Assembly: GCA_050084985.1 (NCBI GenBank) | Contig: JBITNC010000001.1 | Span: forward strand, 81,778,001 to 81,842,000 | Direction of reading: 5' to 3' | DNA from: Nageia nagi | Taxonomy: Eukaryota; Pinophyta | DNA: 64,000 nt | Shown: positions 33,462 through 45,400 of the stretch, piece by piece | How positions within the stretch are numbered: position 1 is the first letter of the stretch | Layout of the letters: every line of letters starts with the position of its first letter | Made by a program: the position numbers and the translations under genes | Notes under the pieces: model-generated | What the model saw: the letters and a program-made list of their open reading frames with translations, nothing else | Databases searched by the model: none | What the model was told of the DNA's origin: nothing

Positions 33462-36423
33462 CTGACAAAATAAGCCAAAAGATAACAATTAGTAAGTTCA
33501 AGCTTATCATCATTTCCAAAAGAAGCACAATCATGAGAATACTGCTCCTTCCCAAGGAAAGAGGAAAACACGATGATATGATACCTTTTTAAGGAGGTCA
33601 ATAACCTCCACGCTAAAATTACTTGGGAACATCATCTGTCCTCTTGCAATTTTTGCAAATATATCCAAATCACTCTCTCTCCATGACCCAAATGGCAGTT
33701 CATTTTGTAGCATAAAATAGATTAGTACTCCTAATGCCCACCTGTGTGAAAAGGAATGCCTGGAATTAATGGTCATTGAACAAGACACTTTTTGAATCTG
33801 CTCGCCAAACATGATTTCACAATCAGAAAGAAGGGAATGTATCAGAAAAATGCTCATCTCAGTACATTTATTTTAAACAATTGAATTTACTACTCAACAG
33901 AGAAGACCCATTTTAGGGTGTACTCCTATGGCATCAACCTTTCGGACATGATCTAGACACTAACAGAATACTCGTAGTATATGGCACATTATAGTATGCA
34001 GTTATAAGGAGTGTATATTACATGCCAACAACACAATCAAAATGTTTTGGATATTATCGGGTTGAACAAAAGACATTAAAAGTTCACAGTACGAGGTTCA
34101 GAGATTCCAGAAATCAAATTTTGATCAATCATCAAACATGGCTTTAAGTATCTACTTCTAGCATTACAAAGTAGCATAGAATAAGTACGATACCCTTTTA
34201 CTATCACCAACAACTGCTTTTAACCCATTTTTGGTTGGCCCTAGTTCCAGTGGGAATGGAAGGCCTTTAACAGCTTTCAACAATACATGATATTGTCCAG
34301 ATAAAATCTAGGATTTCAACTTTCTTTCGCTTATTCAGAAAATAAAATCACCTATAGGCTATAAGTGCCATGGATGAGTTAGGAAATCTCAAGCATAGAC
34401 CTGTCCTTTTAATAAGGAAAAAAATACATGACCAGGATACAGAGTATGAAAATTTGTGCCTAAGGTACAGGATATGGAAATTCATTCACCCTACAACCTC
34501 AGTGAAATATATGGGCCCCAATAGATCAAAATGTTGCTCAAACAGAGTTGTCAATATGGTAGAAAATTCAAAATATATTACAGCATTGAATATGGAATGT
34601 TACTATCATCAATAAACAGTGTTGCTTATGCAAAGATAAGTTCAAGATAGTAGGACACCGATGCTTATGCGAAGAGGCCACCAGTGGTTTATTTGAATCT
34701 GGTTTTCTAAAGGCGTTACATCTGGAAACACTAACACAATTATGTGTATAGCAACTGAGAAAATGTATAATATTTCAAAGTCATTTTATCAAAATAATCA
34801 AATCTGTTAAATACATTGAATAATTTAATGATGAATTATATTCTTTGAAGCAATAAACCATGATGTTTTACTAGAACAACTTGTGCAACATCCAATTTCT
34901 CTCTTTTCCATGCATAACCTAGACATCTGCATTAGGAAAACTAAAATCATTTATTGGCTATAATTTCATTTGAATGTTTCCTTGCCTATGTTAAGGTGTA
35001 AGATCGTGGATTATATCATGAAGTTATTTATATGGTCTCCAAGCAAGACAAATAGTAGAGAAGAAATCATTACTTGTCGGTTAAAAAATAGGACATGCTA
35101 CTTGGAAAGCATCCTCACCAATCTGAGGCTAGTCCATGGCCTTTGCCTTGAATTATTTCTGGAGCTAAGTAGTCCGCCATCCCGCATATTGTGAAAGTCC
35201 TTTCACTGGATAGTCTTTTGGCAAACCGAAAGTCCACCAGCTGAAATACGGAGTCTTGAGATCATATGAATCTCCAACAGAACATATTTAATATAAAACC
35301 TCTAAAAATGTTTTCATGAACACAAACACACAATAAATGTAACCTGCAAATAGCCCTTCTGGTCGACCATTAGAGTATCAGGTGATACACCCCTATATGC
35401 AACTCCCTCCTAAACGAGAGTCAGATGTAGTTATCAGGACTATTAATAAGCCTTAAAGTTTCATATTTCTAACTATTAAAACTTCTATCATCATATCTAA
35501 TGCTTTTTGAACTTTCAATATAGCTATTGAAAAGAGTACATGAAAAATATCTCCACTTTTATAAAACAGACCTTGTGCAATAGTTCCAGAGCCACCACAA
35601 CAGAAGCAGAAACAAAACAAGCAGATGATTCTTTCAATGGTGCATGCAAAATTGCTGCTAGAGGACCGGCCAAACAGGTATTCAAGAGTATGGCGGCAAA
35701 TTCTTGATTAGCACATGTACGAAGGATCTGTGGCACAAACAACGAGGGGGACAAACTCTTCATAAGATCTTTCTCCTTCAAAACTGGTATTTCACGTCCA
35801 AGCTGTTTTATCTTATGCTTTGAAAACCTTTTTAAGCTCAGCACATTTTCTGTTTGTCAAGAAATGTTGACTATCAACACAATGACAAAACGAAATAGAT
35901 TTAAAGGATATGTGCAAAAACATAATATTCATCATCTTTAATGTCTAGTAAATTCTCAGAAAGACTGTCATGATGGCAACAAGTAAAGAACTTAAGATAC
36001 AAAGGCACAGGAATTGTATTAATAATCCCTAAATAGAAAGTTCAGATACTGAAAAAATAATAGACTATGTACAAACTGAAATAAATGCAATTGGATGTAA
36101 GCTGTAAGATCTAGAGAAATCATTTGTGAGCCTTTGGTTTGCGGAATGATAGAGTTAGGCAACAACCAAAATTTAAATTGTAAGTCTAATCAGGGATCTT
36201 AAGTCTTGTAATGGGTTGACAGATTACTATCAGAGAGGATTTGAAAGGCCTCATAAATTTATAAATAAACTCCATCAATTGGCTGCTCGAACATGATAAT
36301 TCATGTCAAGCATCATATAGTATTCACTTCCTGTTATGTCAGGAATTTAAACAAATAAGGTAATAAAGTTGAGAATTCTAATACAAAATTCACCCGTGAA
36401 GGCATTATTAAATTGGTTTATAC

Positions 36424-36483
<60 letters not shown>

Positions 36484-39400
36484 TCTAAGTTCCTGTCAGT
36501 GCCTTAAATAGCTTGGAAGTGACAATTTCTTGTTAACTTGATTTATATTTTACATGGCAACCTTTTCAACATCATGATCCAATTGGCATCTCAACACTAA
36601 GACCTTTATAATTTCATAGACTTCAATTGACGCAAATATGAAAACTCATGTCACGTTGAAAAGTAAGCTGAAACATCCTGTTTTATGACATTGTTCATTT
36701 ACAGATAAAAATTTAAAATACATGGCAGTCCATATGTGCATTTTTATAGCATGTTTTTCTTCTATCTGGAGTTTTTGATTTCAAACTCAAACAAATTTCA
36801 AGGATTTTAGGACAAATTTGAACAAATTGAAATGAGTTTCTTCAGGTCACATTTGCACTTGATCACCACATTTCAACAATATTAATCACAAACTGTTCAA
36901 CTTTGCCCAAATTTGAATGCTTGAGATTTTGGCAATCACACACATTTCAAAACTATATTCTTTCACAACAGTATGGACTGAGCCAACATAGCCCCAAGTT
37001 CATCTACAACTACGAGTACAAAATACAGAACACCTACCTATGTGTAAAAATTACCTCGTATAAGAACATATCTTTGCTGAAAGATTCCAGTTGGACAAAA
37101 TTGACTCAAGCTAATGTCAGTAAATCACAGATTGGCATCCCCATCAAGGAACATTAAGAGGCAAATGCAAGATCTAATAACTTCCACGGTGAGTGTATGA
37201 GACTCAGAAAGCCAGGTTGAAAAAACATTGCCGAAGCATGAGGTTTGCCTCCCAAATACTCTGCTACTAATCAAAGTCCATAATCCATTAAATGCAGAAC
37301 AAAATTTGTGTTACTTAGGCTGGCTGTCAAGGGAGGGAAGGACCCAAGCAGGCCCAACAATTGACAAGTTGGAAGAAGGCAGCTCCTGCATAGCTACTCG
37401 CTGCAATGAATATGGAGAGTTACGTGAAAGCTATTAACCCTAGTTGAAACGAGTCGTACTCCTGATCGGATTAGAAAGCCCTCTTATAAAAGTCTCATGA
37501 TAGCAGTAATAAATTCTTAAAATAGTGACCAAAAACTGTTGAGGAATTTCCGCATTCGAGAACAGAAAGCTTGAGTTTGAATAATTAAAGTACAGAAAGT
37601 AGTCAGATAACCAAATTGAAACTATTAAACAATAATAGATTGGAGATTGGGAGGACCTAGGTGTCTCTAGAAAAAGAAAATTTGGTGTTATATAACATAA
37701 ATTAAAGAGAAAAGTTGGTGCATTGCTTGCAAGGCTCCGCTGAACATGGAACAAACAGCAGCACATATAGAATGACATAAACAAAACTGAAGAATTTGAC
37801 TTCAATAACTAAAGCATTTCAGGCTGATACAATTGTGGCCTTTACTAGGCCCACTGAGAATGAATCTGCAGATCCTAATTACCTGCAAAGTCACAGAGAA
37901 TATTTCCAGGAACAAATAAACTAGAGAAGAAACCACATGGAAAAGAGTTAAAAGAATAAATCCACCATTAGAGCCTTTTATAGTAGATTGTACATCTCTT
38001 CATAGGTATCTATGATTTCAGCATATTTGACCTTGTATGTCTTACTTATAGATTATATCTGTGGTCTTTTACATCTGAACATTCAAATTTAGCAAGGTCA
38101 TATTCAAACTCTGCTTCAAGCTTCTCCATTGGGGTTTACATATTTTAGTTTATGTACAAAGTAGACCACGGCTGGATATGAGTAGATCTTTCAGTCTGTT
38201 TTGTATGATATTATTTTGTGGGCCCCATATGTTATTCTTATTTTTCTAGCATGAAAACAACATCAAACCTGAGTCATATGAATTATATGGCATGATACAT
38301 TTAACACCACTAGAAATATACCTGAACCCTTCTTAAGAACCATTCCGATTTCACAGCAATCAGTGGCATAAACAGTTTTTTGCCATTCCTACAGAAACAC
38401 AATATCAATCAACAGTCAATAGGGTTGGTACATGTTTTGACTCCCTACAAGTACTTTTTGAACCAAAACAAATAGCAACTTGAAATTTCCTTCGGTGAAA
38501 AATAGTATTAAGGATACAGACCAGATCTGATAACTGGACTTCTGAAAAATCAGCAATGTTGATGTCTAGTGCATGTTCTCTCATTTCAATTATGTGATCT
38601 CTCAACCTGGACAGGCCATATAGAGAAAAGCAACCAGAATCATGAAATGTCTGAAATATGCAGTCACATCTACTAAACCCCAAAATTGGTTTGTTTCAAG
38701 ATTGTTAAAAGTTTCTCAGAAATAATGCTTACAGAATTTATGACCCTATAGTCTGCATGTAGTAACAAAAAAAATTGTTTTAGCTAATTAAGATATTAAT
38801 GGAAAAGTATAAGCATATATTTATAATTCATGAGTAAAAGGCAAATTGGTTGCAATTTCACGCACTGCATATCATCTTGTATGCTTCTCTGTAAGGACCC
38901 CACCACTGAATCAAACTTCTCCTTTGTAATCATCCAACAGACAACATTACCAACAGCAACCGCAGTTATTAAATTTATCTGCTCACCAAGAAGTATCTGC
39001 TCTCCAAAATAGTCTCCTTGTTTCTTACAGATTGTTGTCCCTTTATTTAACTGTGAGTTATAAGTTAATTTCACCTCCCTCGCTCAACAATGTAAAATCC
39101 AAAAAGACTCTCGTACTGCAAGAGAAAAGCAATGACAGTGATCAGAAGTTGGAAAACTTACAAAGTCATGGAAAAATAAACACAGTTAATTCATTGAAAT
39201 AATTCCCATGCTTCGCATAATCAGTATAATTTGTTTGCAAAGAAAATATGTGAATCTTGGGCACAATCAGGTTGGAAGAAAAACACTACGTTTTCTAATC
39301 ATGATGCATTGCGAGTCAAAAGGATCTTAGGCGTTTTCCAAACTTGGTATGGTTTGTACATGAGAATCAAGTGTTACAGATTACAGAATGTAACCTTTAT

Positions 39401-42400
39401 GATTTATGTGATTCTACTTTCTAGAATTGAACCAAATAAAATGTTTAATTTTGTAATACCTTCTTTTTCTGCTACTCAAACACGGCAGATGACAAAGAAA
39501 GAATTTGTATCTACATCCTTAAGTGACCAATGTAGGTCGGTGGAACTCAAAAGTACAGTTACTATTCTAAAGTATTATGATACAGAGAATCCCAATAGCA
39601 AAAAAAATCAACTCAATATAAACAATAAAAACTGAAAAGATGATTGCTATTAAAAGAAAACATTCGGCAACAACAGCAATGCCCATTTTCTCTACCACGC
39701 ACCTCATCAACTATTCTCTCACCATCCATAAACGAGACTTCTGACAATGAAGCTGCTAAGCGATTCAACTGCAAGTTAGTTAACATTGCCAGCTTATCCA
39801 CAGACCTTAGGATGTTTAGAACAGAAGGATTATTTAACTCTGTTAGAAGAACTCCACGAAAGTCTTCTCTTTTCAAAGCCCAGAGAGTACCATCTGTTAC
39901 AGCACAAACTGAAGCTTGACGTGGTTTGTTGTACCTGCTCCAAAGAAATTTAATCGAGACTTCAGTGATGGAGATAGGAAAGCTTTCTAAAACAATAAAA
40001 ACTTCAAAAGTAGAATTGGAAATGATTAAACAATAAAAACTTCAAAAGTAGAATTGGACATGATTAAACAAGAAAAACTTCAAAAGTAGAATTGGAAATG
40101 ATTAAACAAATCTTACATCAGTGCTAACTCCCCAAAGCATGAAACATTGCTAGCGCTGTAGCGGTTCACAACGGTGCCAAGCTCCTCCGAAGGGCTATCT
40201 TCCTGTCATTCATAAAGTGGATCCTTGAAATCATGTCTTGAAAAAGTTTTTTAATGTGACTTTAAGAATACAAAAAATATAATCAGTATTCAAGTGTATA
40301 AAAAGGATAAGTATGATTTCAAGGAACAGCAAGTAAAATTGAACAAAACGTACTTTTAACTGGCAACTAGAGGTAATGCGGTCTAAGTACACAACCTTAT
40401 ATATTACTTGTAAGATTGTAACCATGAAGCTGGAAAATAATTGCCTACATTCTGGAAGTGGTAATGGACTAAGGAAACTCGGACCAGAATTAAGGCATGT
40501 TGAGAAAAAGTAAGACTGCTTATATTCACATGCTGAATTCCCTGATTTTGATGAATATTACTAAAATCTCCATATCAGCTGTATTGCAAACCCAAAGTAA
40601 ATGTTAAATTGTGCATGAGCTAGTAAAGATAGGACCATATGCTCATGGAAGATGAAGATTTTGAAGTTTGCCAACCACTAGTTGACAAACAATGGCCTAA
40701 TGTTCTGATACCAATTAAAGATTTTGGAGGCTCAAGGCTATAAGCTCTGATACCAAATGAAGATTTGATAGTCATGGACACAAAGCACTGATGCAAATTG
40801 AAGAAAGAGAATTTCCGGACTTTCAAGCAGTTTTAGACAAATAAAAGTTGCCCAAAACGTGAATTTAACCTTATATTTGGATAGAAGACAAAAATATCTT
40901 TCCAACGGTTACTCACACGCCTGAAATGGACTTCCCGATCTCCTAGAAAGTGAATTTGAAGTTTCCGAACAGAAAAGAAAACAACTTTACCAGACCTCAA
41001 AAAATAATGCAAAACGAAAATGCTGGAGTTCCGGGTTTTGGGTTGACTAGGGCTTGTCAGAACTCTGGAAAAGTCAAAACTAAGTTTGGCAGAGTTTTTT
41101 CTAGTTCCAAGCACTTGAACTCCGCCGGATTTCCAGGAAAGTTGAAATTTCGGGGAAAACTGAAATTCCAGAAAAATTTACTGGTTTCTAGGGCCGAATT
41201 TGGAGGGCTGTAACTTTGTCATATCTTAACGAAACATAGCACTATGACCCATCAAAATGATTAACGTGAAATTCTCTATTCAATGGTGAAGTTTCGGAAA
41301 AATGTTAAGGAGGACGGAAGGGTCAAAAGTGGGCTCGAAGTAAAAGACTCACGGAGCTCACTGAGCAAAGCTACGAAAGAGCAGGTTCAGAGATTATGGT
41401 TTCTGAGTGTGTTCCTTAAACAAAGTATAACATGTTATATATGGATAGAAAGATGTTGAAACCAGGAATCCAAATCAAAAGGAATCACATGAAAAGAAGG
41501 TCTATAACAAAAAAATATAGCCCTCGAAAGCAAATTGATCATGTACAAAGGCAGTTTCGAACAACCATAAATAACTACAAATCCATTGCTCAAAATAGGA
41601 AACAAACAAGTACCCACATAGTTAAAATGACCCTAAATAACTACCTATCACCATGGAAGAGACTCCTATAAAGATCCACTAGTGTTTTTTCATGCATACA
41701 AACCCGAAAATGGAAAACACACTATACAGCCACAAAGAATTGAAAGCTCCATGAATATACACCATGAGATGGATCAAATACTCTCTGTATTGACTAAAAT
41801 ACTTGTTACAAATATCATCTTCATGGACTACAAGTATTTGACTCTTTCACATACAAAATGTGATGGTTCAATGTAACAGAAACACCCATCACCGCCATGC
41901 ACAACATAGTGCAATGGTCCTCATACAACTAAGTGGTGCCACCAACACTCACGAGTCTACTTATGGACAAGGCAGACAACCATACAAACATGGTGTCATT
42001 AGGGCATCCATGGGTCTGCTGCAAAAGATAATACAACAACAACCATTCACACGTGGTGCCATGGGGCACTCACGGGTCTGCTGCAAAAGATAATGCGGCA
42101 ACAAAAACAGCAGCAACCTCAATGACTGAAAACAAATCAGCCATATATAGAAGATGAACTCCATGTGATCCATTCAATGGGCAACTACCAAGATTGAATG
42201 CTGAAGGTGCTGCAGTGGAGTGTGTCACAAGCAATGCCTAGGGCAATGGAGCATGTTGACTGCAGCAAGAAGGCAGATGGCTGGGCATGCTCACCCATGC
42301 TGGAGGATTCTGTCCAAATCTGATGCAGATTTTGTTGACCAGCAGCTGCATGGAGGAATACATGGACATGAATGTCTCACCTAACTTGCAATTTGAAATG

Positions 42401-45400
42401 GAGGGGATGCCCGCCAAGGAATATGCAACCCTCTTTGATTTTTCCACCAAATTACAAGATTTAAATTTGTTCCAAATAAATATTTGAAACATTACAATTT
42501 ATTGAAGAAATAAATTTCTTCAGAAGATTAATACCCTGCAAGAGATGCCCTGCCTGAAAGCTATACTGATGCTTGTTTCCTTGTATTTTAATGCAAATCT
42601 CAAAATATAATTTAGAATATTTGAATCCTTTCTGAAGTTTTACACTGCTAGTAAAGATTTAATGGTCATGAAAAACACTTATCAAGTAATTCCTACATTT
42701 GGGCATGAGATTATCCTCTTCTAAAAGCTTTGTAGAGAACAGAGGTCCATAGGTTTCTCAATCCCATACTGCAAATTTTTCCTCTTTGTCAAAAACACTA
42801 TACCATTCTTTTATTTCTCATCCAAACAACACTACTGAAGCTCTTCATTCCCAAAACAGAGGACATATTCAACTTTTTGATGAATATAGATTTCTATTTA
42901 TTTTTCAAAAACTCGTTGGTTCTTTTGCTATATAGAGGAACCACATGATCAACGATTCAATGGTCAAGGGACCCAATGTCAGGCATTCACAAAAAAGGCT
43001 ATTTCAATGCTTTTCAAAAAAATCAAACCAAGAGAGCAATTGCCCTCCACGTTTGAGCTCTATCCTCCACATGGCCATCTTTCATGTTGTTGTCACAATT
43101 CACATTGTAGAATAAACAACGAGATTTGTCAGAAAGATGTTAATGTTTTACACTTTATGGAATATACGCCCAACCAATAGCTCCTCTTCACATTGTATCT
43201 AGAAGAAACATTAATAAGATACTTACGAGGACATATACTGCTCTTCTTTGAGTTACTTGGACTATACCATATGAAAGTTTTCCACAACAAATTCTCGATT
43301 ATCATTTCCACCTCAACTCAGAGAATAACACTGTCATCATCTCATGATGCACAAGAATAGATACATCATGGCCTGGTATTCCTTTAGGCCTACAGTAAAG
43401 CGCTTATCATAATTACAAATGCAACAACAATGCATTTAAACTTTCAAGAGAATGATAGAACTACAGATATGGTATGTTCAGCTAGAGGGGCAAAGACAAC
43501 ATGTCCAGGACAAAACACAATTTCATTAATAACTGACATCAACTATTATAATGCAGGTGGATGTGTGCTCACCTGTGAAATGATAGGGCCTAGTAGGAAG
43601 TCAAAAAAGTTTCCAGGAGTAGCTTCCAGCCATACCTTCAATCAACTAAAGTTTCCCAATTGCATAGAAAAGATTAATTTTTGACGACATCACATGATCC
43701 CCTAAAGTTTTTCAGCTTGGTCCCTCTTACAGGCAGTAAGTGGGCTATGACTTTCTCTGTGAGCAATAATCAATAACTGTGAAACATTGCATCTGTGTAC
43801 TTAGTCCTTTCATAAAAAGCTAGATGTTTTACAAACTTGATCTCACTTTGACTGTCAATCCCGAGTGGGCCACCTCCATGTTGGTAGGGTCTTTATATAG
43901 GCAGCCCACAATACCTATAAGTTACTATTCCTGCATCGAAGTACAGTGCTAGGATATTTGCTCATTACTGTCTAGCTAGACTAAGATTAGTTCAAAGGCA
44001 GGGACTTATGCGTTACCTTTTTTCCATTTAGAAAAGAGTGCATTGTCAGACCTTGCATCAGCTAACAAATGAATAATTTTATTCTCAGAATTCCAGCCTA
44101 TTATGAAATTCAAGGTAGATACAGTATCTTCAGATGCTGAAGACACAAAAGTCCTTGCTAGTTGTAATATGACATAAACCAGAAAGTGTCATTGTTCATA
44201 TGGAGTAAATTCACCATGGGAAGGGCCTATGTCTCGAGACTCTCAACAATCCAGTCTCAGATCCCATATACCGCTTGTCTATTATTTTTTTTCTGGCCTC
44301 CAAAAGTTTTTGGATATAAGTGCCAGAGCAACCAATCTCACCTCTGTAGACGAGATCAACAAGAATAAGGGTATGAGTGGAGCAGAGTTCTTGTAAGTTA
44401 TTCTCGGCCTTGATTGCTATGACTAAATGCTAACATCTATTTTAGCTGTCACTCTATCTCTCCTTATTTGTTATTACTCATAATTTCAGGATGTGTTTAG
44501 GCTTTTAATACTATCTCAGCATTCTTCATCTTGTATTTTTTAATTTCTGTAATTACAGTCTTACCTTTCATCAATTTTAATTTTTTTTCTATAAGTGAAA
44601 GAGAACTAATAAAATCTAGGCACCTACCTTACCTGGTAGGAGAGCACTCATGTGGAAACACATAAAGGGGTCACCTCCCACTTTGGCCTCAGAGTTGGGG
44701 ATAACTATGTGTACAAGCTCTCAACAGCCGCATCATCACTAAGTATGAGCATCATCCATGATATGCCCACAAAGCACCAGCATATCGCTGTAAGGTGTCA
44801 CCCTGATTTGAACCTTGGTGAGTGCCCAAACACCCTAAATAATCCAACTGGTCAACCAAGACCCCATTGACATCTTACCTTCAATCAGTTGTTAGTACAT
44901 TTCATTTCATTTATATGGTGTGAAGCAACATCCCCTTTCATTCAATTACATATCATAATGCTCCCTTAAGGAGGTGAAGACTTGAGAACATTTCATCTTT
45001 ACATGTTTTACTTATAACATGATCTGCAGGACATATTACTGTTTATTCAGTGACCAAGGTTAGATACTCACTACTTTTTTTCTATATCCTGATGAACAAT
45101 GTTTGGCCTTGTACCTTCAAGAAGCTATCTCTTACAAATGTATAACCTTGCAAAAGGCCTCTCCAACCACTAGATTAACCACCACCTTATTCCCTCCTCT
45201 TCTATTGGAGGGACTCTTATTGGAGGTTCTAAGAGTCCCTCAAATAGAAGAGGAGGGAAAAAGAAGGTGGTTAATCTAGTGGTTGGAGAGGCCTTTCCCT
45301 CAAATACTAGTGCTACTCATATGAGCAATAGAAAATCTATGGATCATTTTCTCTTTCCATAGAGATGGCTAAGTTCCCCACATTCTCTCTCTAATTTCGA

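Larger units (their letters stand above)
40640..42496 (-). mobile_element. Partial LTR retrotransposon in intron, same family as element B
   Basis: An LTR of about 1739 bp (40758-42496; TGTAATG...ATCTTCA on the minus strand) followed by a perfect tRNA-Met primer site TGGTATCAGAGC (40755-40744) and about 100 bases of leader, then nothing of gag-pol. It shares with element B the LTR start TGTAATGTT, the 'TATATATGG' promoter (42150-42141), the 'accatggggcactca' type segment, and multiple PBS-like motifs at the inner end. It is in the same orientation as the host gene, inside the 7.9 kb intron. The second LTR is missing, so this is a truncated copy. Confidence 0.7.

Noticed and set aside
37440-37805. 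121-residue minus-strand frame
   Set aside because: It sits in the intron between kinase exons and is Phe/Cys/Ser-rich without a domain. The flanking exons join in phase without it.
37860-37900. AG-flanked block 'gtaattaggatctgcag' as an extra exon before the kinase
   Set aside because: None of its frames gives kinase-family sequence, and the 38322 and 35849 exon ends already make a complete Glu codon together.
39231-39635. 134-residue + strand frame
   Set aside because: It is within the 587-bp intron between two CNB exons, antisense, with no recognisable motif.
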